A DNA stretch of 64,000 bases, from the NCBI GenBank assembly GCA_000750105.3, contig JPHH03000041.1, positions 186,001-250,000 of the forward strand. Reading direction: 5' to 3'. Made by a program: the position numbers and the translations under genes. Each line of letters opens with the position of its first letter. Positions within the stretch are counted from its first letter, which is position 1. Source of the stretch: Tolypocladium sp. Sup5 PDA-1. Lineage: Eukaryota > Ascomycota > Sordariomycetes > Hypocreales > Ophiocordycipitaceae. Below the pieces are notes generated by a model. That model was not told the DNA's origin. It saw only the letters and a list, made by a program, of their open reading frames with translations, and did not search any database. Below, piece after piece: positions 56,375 to 64,000 of the stretch.

Positions 56375-56968
56375 GAATGAGCGTGAGGGGGTCGTCTGAG
56401 GTGGCTGTTTTCGGGAGGCGGAGGTTGAGAGGTGAGGTCGTTGGTGAACGGCGAGGTGAGCGGTCCAGCGATGACTGATGAATCCACGTTGGCTTCCGCG
56501 GGGTGGGTTCGGCAATTGACGCAAGTTCGGGCAATCGCTTCGTTAATTCATTTCATGGCAATAATTCGACTCATGCCGCTTGCATACTCGTAGCATTCAT
56601 TCATCGTCAGAGGTCTCAAGCGTTGGCGGAAATGAGTGTGCCTTGCCCCCTCAGTCAGATGGTCGAGCTGACGAGAGTCGACAACTGTGGAGTCATGCTA
56701 CACTCGCCTAATCATGAAACACTCATACACTCGTTTTCGACCATGTTCTCGACTCGATACATCTAATTCAAGCCAGACCAGCCAAAGCTGGTGTTGTGTA
56801 CTCCATAAAATCGTCAAACATTCATCATTGCCCTCCAACCCCAACGCCGACCCAACTCAATGCTAGATATCCAACGGGCCTTCTAGCATACGAAACTGGA
56901 TATAATGCTCACTCCCACATTCTGGGCCAAGACTTATCCGTCCAAGAAAAACCTCTCTACACCCCGGA
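56375..56968. other. HET gene promoter and downstream DNA
   Basis: 594 bases between the HET start and the stop of the next reverse-strand gene. Upstream of 56374 the HET frame stays open for about 50 codons to an ATG at 56524, giving a possible longer N-terminus of low-complexity character. AT-rich stretch at 56530-56800. Confidence 0.5.
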
Positions 56969-58798
56969 TCATACGTTCTCGTGCGCATTCACCGGTGCCC
57001 CAGATACACTGACCCCATCCTCCTCCATCCTACTCGTCGTTCTATGAAAGTCCCTCGTCACAATCCCCGAGTTCGTCGAAGGCACCTGGTGCTCCCTGCC
57101 GCCGTCGCGCATCTCCCAGCTCCCGATGCGCTCCTCGCGCGACCCGACCTTTGACACGGCCACGTCGGGATCCTGGGCCATCCGCTCCGCGCCCTTGAAG
57201 CCGCCGAGGGTGCTGCTGCGCTCGTTCTTGCCGGGGCGCTGGAGACGGAATCCACCGAGGGCGAAGAGCGCGAGGGATGAGAGTCCGACCAGGGCGGCCA
57301 TGATTATGGCGCCGATGATGCCGCCAACGGCCGGGCTGATGCCGGAGCTGCCAGAGGACGAACACGGACCGCCCTTGTCGCTGGGCGAACTGGCACACCA
57401 GGACGCCGTCGCTCCGGGATTGCAGACCCCGCACCAGTCCACGGGACTCGTGCCACGGTCTTGCATCCGCTGAATAAACGACGTGTAAGGAACACTCGGT
57501 CCGTCCAAACCGGAGCCGAAGAGCGGGTAGGTCGCGAACGTCTCGTTGGCGTTGGCGGTGGCCCTGTAGTAGAAGCGGATCTTGAGGTCATCTGCGGACG
57601 GGAAGCCGCCCGAGTTGCTCGAGTACCTCTCCGAGATAAGCTCAAAGACCATTGCCGCACCGGGTTCCGGCAGGCGAGAGAACGGCCCTGACGAGAGGTT
57701 CTCCCTGGTCAAAAGGCCGCCGACGGAGAGGAATGACATAAGAGGCCGGAGAGAGCCAAACATGAGAGTCATCTTGCGACTCGCGCCATTCGCCGCAACA
57801 GTGCCGTTGAGTTTATTGGCGACCTGGTAGGCGAGGGTCCGGCCCGCGATGCTGTAGAGCACGTTGAGAGGGTCGTCCTTGGTCGTGCTGTTGTGGCTCG
57901 TCTTTGCGCGCTCGAGATCAAAAGCATTGGTCCGCAGAGTGTTGAGTGTACTGTTGGCGTCCTTGAGGCCCTTGAAGACCGTCTCGTTGTGCGTGTACAG
58001 GTAGGAGACCAAGTCGTAAATCTCGTATGCGTTCAGGTAGGTGGCCGACGTGAGCGGGATGGTCCCTTGGAGGGGAGCGCTCGAGAAGAGCTTCTGGTAC
58101 AGGTCCTGGCTCTGGCTGACGCTGTCCTGGATGGCCTTGGTGTTGGTAAGGTTGGTGCCCGTCTCGGTTTGCCACGCGCTGCAGGCGACATCTCCTTGAA
58201 TCCTGGAAACCGTTAGCCACCATGTTCAAGATCGAGGTTACTCGAGAGCTTTTGCCTAAGAGTCAACGCACCCAACAGAGGAGCTGGCTTCCGTGGTCAG
58301 GGTCTGGACCTTGGGGTACTGATAGCCGTTCAATGGGTACTCCGTGACGTTGCTCCCACCGGCATAGTCGTGGCTCAAGTCCTGCCCACCGGCCCCGTCG
58401 ACAAAGGCACCCGTCTTCGCGGGATACAGGCCCTGCATAAAGGCCAGGGCTCCGGCGGCGACCCACTCGTCCGCCTGCGACAGGACGGTGAGCTGCCGGT
58501 TGTCAATGGCATCCTTGGCCATGTTCTGGATCGCGGTGTTGTTGGCGCCGGAGCCGCTGCCGCTGCCCGTCACGTAGCGGCTGCGAAAGGCGCTGCCCTG
58601 GTACCACAGCTGCTGCGCGCCCTCGGGGGTCAGGATGGTCTGCAGGCCGCCGATGACGGGGGTCCTTTCGCCGCTGTTGATGTAGGCGACGGCGGCCCAG
58701 ACCCTGATGTTGGCATTGGAGTCGTCGCCGGCCTGGGCCTTGACGTTGGCCACCAGTGCGGCGGCGGCGAGCGCGGCAGCGAGACGGAGCGGGGCCAT
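56969..58798 (-). CDS. Membrane-anchored histidine-phosphatase-fold protein lacking RHG motif
   Basis: Reverse strand, exons 58798..58272 and 58202..56969; the 69-nt intron has GTGCGT, a GGCTAAC branch and TTCCAG. Product 586 residues. An N-terminal signal peptide (A-L-A-A-A-A-L-V-A-N-V-K-A, cleavage around 22) is followed by W-A-A-V-A-Y-I-N-S-G-E-R-T-P-V-I at 34-49. This aligns with the catalytic R-H-G-x-R-T-P of histidine acid phosphatases but has N-S-G in place of R-H-G. L-T-P-E-G-A-Q-Q-L-W-x-x-G follows as in that family. No H-D/H-A-E proton-donor motif is evident. Cys residues cluster before a C-terminal helix (G-G-I-I-G-A-I-I-M-A-A-L-V-G-L, about 467-494), with a basic ~90-residue cytosolic tail. 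Probably a non-catalytic surface glycoprotein. Confidence 0.83.
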
Positions 58799-59468
58799 GG
58801 CGGTGGTGGTGATGCCAGAGAAGAGGCGCTTGAGACGACGCGGGGAGCGAGCGACAGGACGGCCCAGTCCTACTTGTATCGACGCAGGACCAGAGGCACA
58901 ATCACCGCAACAAAGACGGCAGAAAGGGAAGAGGGCGTTGGGAGGCGGCGGTGACGTGAAGGGCACGGGCACGAGGAAGTCAAATCCGAAGACGGCCGGC
59001 CAACGCTGGCATCGCCAAAGTAACCTCAAGCGAGCTGGCTCGGCTAGCTAGCTGCGGCAAACACTTTTTTTCCCTCCAAACCCTTTCCCAGCCAGCTAAA
59101 TAAGCTACCTTCCTTATTAGCTCTCGACCATTCAGCTCGCGTTATCCAGCCACCCGCTTGGCCACGCGCGGGCTAGCTGGCTAGACGTCGTTGGGCTGGC
59201 AGCATCTTATTCTTGGCTAACGAGCTGAGGAGTGAGGAGCAGAGGAGGGGCTGGATGGAGGGGCTATGATCCATCGATCTTTAGGTGCGGGGCATTCGGT
59301 GTTGGTGGAGCACTGAGAACACGAGCCTGACGAGGTTCTACAGGCCCGTCGGTAATGGATTACTGCTTCAAACTTCCCAAACAAACTGTGTACATACTCG
59401 TTGAAGCGCAACGTACTCCTTTGAACATATCTTGGAAATAACTAGTTCTTGGAAATAGCTAGTCACCA
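58799..59468. other. Promoter of the phosphatase-fold gene
   Basis: 670 bases. Contains several GCTAGCTGG/CTAGCTGG-like short repeats around 59025-59200 and an AT-richer part. No gene recognised. Confidence 0.5.
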
Positions 59469-60150
59469 TTAAGCAATCGGCATCGTCTTCGAGTCCTCCA
59501 AATACTCATCAACCGTCCGAAAGTGAACCCCTCCAAAGTACTTCAGCCGCTGTCGCTCGACGTCATCCACAGGCAGGCCGTTTCCGCCCCGGGCCGTCCA
59601 TTCATGGGTTTGCAGCAATGCCAGACCCGACTCGTCTGCATTGCTGGCCGGAGATTCAAGTTGCTTCTGAATCTCCTCGAGCTGTATGTAGCTGCGGTTC
59701 TCGCCCTCGAACGTCCGACCTGAGAGAGTCTCAGCGCAGTCCAAGTGCTTCCTGGTAAAGTATATCTCACCATAGAATCGCTCCAGCTTCTTGGCCAACT
59801 CATTCGAGACGTCGCCCCAATGCTTAACCTCAATTGTGACCTTGCCTACCTACTTCCCTCGCCAGACATGCTCAATGGCCTACTCGGCCTGTTTAAACGG
59901 GACGTCGTCGATAATGTCGTCGGAACTCAGTTGGGCTACCGATACTGCTGATTACAGCTCCTCCAGATCGTGCTTCGGTCCAACATCTTACTCCCCTGCG
60001 ACTCAATTAGCATATCACGTCGAACGTCCGAGCGCCCGTGTCCCGCCGTGCTGAACGACAAGATATCGGCTTCAGTCCCCCTGGAGCATCTGACGGGCAG
60101 ATTGCTAGGTGGTTTCCTAAAAGCCCAAACAAATCTACTAAAAGCCAAAG
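59469..60150 (-). pseudogene. Relic resembling the C-terminus of a zinc-type dehydrogenase
   Basis: On the reverse strand a 109-codon open frame (59798..59469) has no ATG at its start. Reading upstream in the same frame gives S-D-D-I-I-D-D-V-P-F-K-Q-A-E, a stop, A-I-E-H-V-W-R-G-K, a second stop, then V-G-K-V-T-I-E-V. That pattern (A-I-E-x-V-x-x-G-K-x-V-G-K-V-x-I) is the usual end of medium-chain zinc-dehydrogenase-like oxidoreductases. Further upstream another frame holds D-I-L-S-F-S-T-A-G-H-G-R. Two nonsense codons and a shift indicate a decayed gene. The 109-codon part after the motif is charged and not recognised; it could be a fused extension. Confidence 0.4.
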
Positions 60151-60349
60151 AAAAAAGAAGAAAAAATGATAGTCAGAGTATTCAAAACATATGCATGCAA
60201 ACGGGATTGACAGTAGACGTTGTCCATCACGTGCTGCCCACAATGCTGAACTTTGCGAATTCACTTACATCCACGCCCCAGCAAAAAATGAACAAAAAAT
60301 CGTCCTCGCTTCATTTACGACATTGGAAGTGAAGTAGCGGCAAAAGGTA

Positions 60350-60421
60350 AGGTTCCAGGGGGAGTCGAACCCTCGCTGGCGGAATCAGAATCCGCAGTCA
60401 TAACCGTTAGACCATGGAACC
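60350..60421 (-). tRNA. tRNA-Gln (anticodon CUG)
   Basis: On the reverse strand the acceptor stem GGTTCCA (60421-60415) pairs with TGGAACC (60357-60351). The D-arm contains GGTCTAACGGTTA (A box). The anticodon stem GCGGA/TCCGC encloses TTCTGAT, giving anticodon CTG for CAG codons. The T-arm contains GGTTCGACTCC (B box). No intron. Total 72 bases with the discriminator T at 60350. Confidence 0.95.
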
Positions 60422-62538
60422 TGTTGAAGTGGTGATCCACTTCCCATGGTGTGTGGTGATTTGATGGAGGACGGGTCGAGATAATGCGACCTAAATTCCT
60501 TCAACTAGGGCAAGCCTCCACACCCTGCGGAGCTACTCCAGCAAAAGCAGCCAGAATGCCCAGGTCCGAAATCATCATTGCGTTCTTAGAGGGTTGAACA
60601 CCTCTACTTGTCGTACAAGCATGCGAGGCAAGTTTTGAATGATATTTTCGGGTGTGATTATTCCCACTGGTGTTGTTGCGGATGCTCTAGACAGGGCGAA
60701 CTTGTGACAGAGGAACCTGAATTGTTGAGTTAATGGCTACTCAATCAAGCGAACAACTGTAGGAACTGGCGCTTGCCACATGGCATGTGCTTGAAACACC
60801 CAGAGAGTAGACTGTCCATTCGATGAATGCTTGTTCACACGGAGCCTGTGCCGACAACCCACTCGGGTACAGGGTAGGCTAGGGGGCGAAAGGCGCCGAA
60901 CACCTTGAAACTGGTCGTCTCTTGGCTGCATGATGGAATGGCCGGACATCCAAGATGACTTGTCGGATGGCGAGGCGCAGGAAGAAATGGGCAATGAGCT
61001 AGTGTCACATTTGGATTGGCTAGCAGACAGGAACTTCTTGTTGAGGGAAGGCTGGCTTGGACGAAAGACCTTGTCCATGTCCATGCTCTGTCCTTGGTCA
61101 TGACGGCATGCCTCGCAAGCCTTGTGACTTGCGACTGAAGAAGTCGTGAACGAAGTGTTGAAGGAACCTGATGGATCGTTTGGTAGATTGTTGGAAATAA
61201 GCCAGAATGGGTAATGGTAAGTAGGTCATCTCGTGAGTGTGCGTACACAGCAACAAGCAGCGTAGAATGCTGACTGCATTGCTAGCCAACCTAGATGGCA
61301 GCATTCGTCTCAGCTATTGTCAGCCTTGGCTCTTGAGCGCGAGAGGGGACGGGAGAGTAGAAGCAACCGTGGTCCTGTCCGCAATCCTGAACATGAAGGT
61401 TGACAAGGCGCGAGTGACGGAGAACGAGAGGCTGCTGCTGGAGCTTCCCAGCTCCTCAGCCGACATCAGGAGATTGTGGAGACGATGGAAGACATCCATG
61501 GATGCCGACGACGGTGGGTCGGTGATGCTGGGTTGGTTCAGAAGCTGCGGACCCCAGACAAGCGCATCCCAACCAGTAGACAACGAATATCTTATCAATC
61601 GCATCAGTGAGTGTGACGAGCTGCAAGGCACAGAACCCGGCGAGCACGCGGTACCTGTACTTTACATGCCCATCCTCGGCTGAAGCCTTGCCTCAGGCAG
61701 GCAATGCAGGTGGCACATGATTCAGATGGAACGGCGCCTAACCGCAGGAGAGCAGCTGGGCAGCTGGAGGATGTTTGAGGCCGTCGCAACCAGCTCCCCA
61801 AGCATTCTCGTCCGGTATTTATGGCAATGAACGTTGGTCGCCTGTTCGCATCTGATCCCAGGTTCAGGGATGCCAGCACCTGAGCACACCTCCAGCTGTT
61901 CGTGATCGTCTGCGGTGCCACGCAGCCTCTGTCTTGCGTACATATGCGAGTAGTCAGACACAAATTTAAAGCGCACATGCATAGGCGCCTATCTCGCCTT
62001 TTGCTATTTTCCCAGTGACGTGCCTCTCCATCGCCAGATGTGTGCAGTGCTTCTGGGAAGCGTGACCTCGTCGCATCCAAGCATCTGTGACCGACCACCA
62101 TCGCTCCAGGGGTGGAATCGGCCTAGGCTCCATTCTCCCAGCCAGCTGATGAGTTGTTGCCGCCACCGATGCTAAATTCCCGGTACCCAACAGGTACCTC
62201 ACCTCCCTGCCACTGCAACAACCGCCAGCTCTCGCCTGACAGCCCCCCCAAAAGCGCCTCCCCTCAGCACGGTGACCTGGAGTGACCACCCCCGGGCTAA
62301 CAATTTTCTCCGCATCACCTGGTACCACTACCTCCTCCAGTGGCTGCTCTCCCTTGTCCTCACCCACAGCCATTGCACCACCCCCAACCTCACCTCTTGC
62401 CGTCGTGCAAAGAAGCACAAGCCCTGCATCCACCGATTGTGCGATTCGAACGACAGTCTCGCGGGACAATTCGCGCACGCACAGCCAAGCCGCCCGCCTG
62501 ATGGACCGATCGCATGTAGCGGCTTGAGATCAACAGCC
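60422..62538. other. Gene-poor region and KDM4-type gene leader
   Basis: 2.1 kb. ORFs up to 170 codons show no family features. From about 62170 the forward strand becomes C-rich and probably includes the promoter and 5' leader of the demethylase gene. In-frame with the demethylase, an open frame runs upstream of 62539 but its first codons are not ATG. Confidence 0.5.
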
Positions 62539-64000
62539 ATGTCGACCGACACTGTCAGCGCTCCCGCGCCTGTCGACGCCGAGCCTGGCATCGGACCTGG
62601 CCCTGGCCCCGGGCCTGAGGCTGTCCCAGCCGCCGCGCACGCCGCCGCCGACCCCGAGGGCCAGATCGAATGTGCGAAGCAACCTGCGCCCGTATTTCTG
62701 CACTCGCCGCCTGATAGCAACAATGCGGCCAAGACGGATGCGAGCGACTCGGAGCTGAGCGACCTGGAAGATGAGCCCATCCTCGACGACCTGCCGCCCG
62801 CCGCGGCCGAGCCGCAGGTCGAGCAGCGGCCAGAGCAGCAGCAGGAGGAAGAAGAGGACATTGGCGAGGTGCTGCCAGACCACTGGTCTGGAGCCGTACC
62901 TGTGTTCCGCCCGACCATGTACCAGTTCAAGGACTTCCAGCGCTTCGTGTGTCGCCTCGCCCTCACCGACTGGACCCGTCCTCATGCTAATCTCCCCGGC
63001 CCTAGATGAAAAAGGTTGACAGCTACGGCATGAAGTCCGGCATCATCAAGATCATACCGCCTCAGGAGTGGAAGGATGCCCAGCCGAAGCTGGATGAGCT
63101 CGTCAAGCCTATCAAAGTGCGCGAACCGATCAAACAAGACATCATGGGATCGAATGGTACATATCGACAAGTCAACATCCTGCACGGTCGCTCCTACAAC
63201 CTGCCGCAGTGGCGGCAGCTCTGCGAACAGAGCGAGCACCAGCCGCCTGCCAGACGTGGCGAGCGGCGCGCCAACGCCGACAAACACAAGCCCTCGCGAC
63301 GTCCAGCAGCAGCCCCAAAGACCACCAAACCGTCCACTCTGAAGAAGCGTGCCAAGGGAAGACCGGCGAGAGGCAAGGGCAAACATACTCAAAACGAGGA
63401 AGATGATCGGCCTATGACCCCGGTCTCACCCAAGATGGAGCCTCAGGACGCCGAGGACAAGCCTGTCGACTCGATCGAGAAAGACCCAGGAGAAGAGACG
63501 GATGGCAACGACGGCCAGCCCTCGGTTGGCCGCATGGGCGGCGCAAGGCAGTCTAAGCCCAAGACCCAGTCGGTTTCAGCTCGCCGCAAGTACAGTCGCC
63601 GGGAGGGGTCGGCCATGATCGACGAGGCCGCGTTCAAAGACTTTGACTATCTAATGGACGTCTCCGAGTACACGCCCGGGCGCTGCGAGGAACTCGAGAG
63701 ATCCTATTGGAAGACCTTGACCTATGCGCCTCCGTTGTACGGCGCCGACATGATGGGCACTCTATTCGACGAGAGGACCGAGACATGGAACCTCAACAAG
63801 CTACCCAACTTGTTGGATGTCCTGGGTACCAAGGTTCCAGGTGTCAACACAGCCTATCTCTACTTGGGCATGTGGAAGGCTACTTTCGCCTGGCATCTCG
63901 AGGATGTGGATCTATACAGCATCAACTATCTCCACTTTGGCGCCCCGAAGCAGTGGTACAGCATATCCCAGGCCGACGCCCGTCGATTCGAAGCCGCCAT
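62539..64000 (+). CDS. KDM4/JMJD2-type JmjN-JmjC histone demethylase (3' partial)
   Basis: Exons 62539..62946 and 63006..>64000; the 59-nt intron has GTGTGT, a TGCTAAT branch and CCTAG and joins F-Q-R-F to M-K-K-V-D-S-Y-G. About 467 residues are visible. The N-terminus is Pro/Ala-rich and acidic. JmjN lies at about 120-160 (V-F-R-P-T-M-Y-Q-F-K-D-F..I-I-K-I-I-P-P-Q-E-W). A basic linker (R-G-E-R-R-A-N-A-D-K, K-R-A-K-G-R-P-A-R-G-K-G) of about 150 residues precedes JmjC. The iron ligands His433 and Glu435 sit in F-A-W-H-L-E-D-V-D-L-Y-S-I-N-Y-L-H-F-G, with K-Q-W-Y following as in KDM4. The third ligand lies beyond the window. KDM4 enzymes demethylate H3K9me3/H3K36me3. Confidence 0.93.

Noticed and set aside
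54276..58798. HET gene and phosphatase-fold surface gene as a linked allorecognition pair
   Set aside because: Adjacency alone; no polymorphism data, no SNARE/NLR/patatin partner and no shared promoter, since both are on the same strand with independent upstream regions.
1..64000. Biosynthetic gene cluster, CRISPR array or intact transposon
   Set aside because: No synthase, P450 or transporter grouping, no spaced direct repeats, and no transposase, reverse transcriptase or long terminal repeats were seen.

Overview
The window is nuclear DNA of a filamentous ascomycete, most likely a Sordariomycete and plausibly in Hypocreales. The evidence is short GT-AG introns (about 47-190 nt) with CTAAC/CTGAC-type branch sites, GC-rich coding sequence that throws long antisense ORFs, and typical content: a HET-domain gene, a NUC-2/Pho81 homologue, a DASH subunit and a C-terminal-only set of Ser/Thr/Pro-rich surface proteins. 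Gene models below were spliced by eye. Exon joins rest on reading-frame continuity, splice-site consensus and family resemblance, not on transcripts.

Layout. 1-7.5 kb: 3' part of an RRN6-type Pol I factor, a PITH-domain protein, mitochondrial ribosomal protein uL3m, COA1 (reverse strand) and an uncharacterised four-helix membrane protein. 7.6-16.8 kb: a NUC-2/Pho81-type phosphate regulator (SPX + ankyrin + GDPD-like) whose start codon is split by an intron, a CUE-domain protein of Cue5 type, and a DHX35 helicase. 16.9-18.1 kb: a decayed RCC1/Pim1 gene. 18-30 kb is gene-poor, with an Skg6-like membrane protein, an S/T/P-rich single-pass protein and a type-B carboxylesterase separated by 2 kb or more of non-coding DNA. 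30.3-36 kb: a germinal-centre/STE20-like kinase with an in-frame 39-bp tandem repeat, and an uncharacterised protein with three LPxE repeats. 36.5-48.2 kb is a dense block: DAD2 and SGO1 share one divergent promoter, VPS29 and RRP12 share another, then a DUF2293 protein. 48.2-51.8 kb is non-coding. 51.8-60 kb: a bZIP factor, a HET-domain protein, a membrane-anchored histidine-phosphatase-fold protein lacking the catalytic RHG, and a dehydrogenase-like relic. A tRNA-Gln(CUG) lies at 60.35 kb. The window ends inside a KDM4-type JmjN/JmjC histone demethylase.

Most genes are individual housekeeping units, not an operon-like system. Functional links suggested by layout are limited: DAD2 (kinetochore-microtubule coupling) with SGO1 (centromeric cohesion protection), and possibly phosphate control of nuc-2 through CACGTG sites. 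I found no CRISPR array, no intact transposon, no biosynthetic cluster and no convincing undescribed multi-gene system. The most unusual points are the split initiator codon, the catalytic-motif-lost phosphatase, the kinase repeat array, the RCC1 relic and the DAD2-SGO1 bidirectional promoter.
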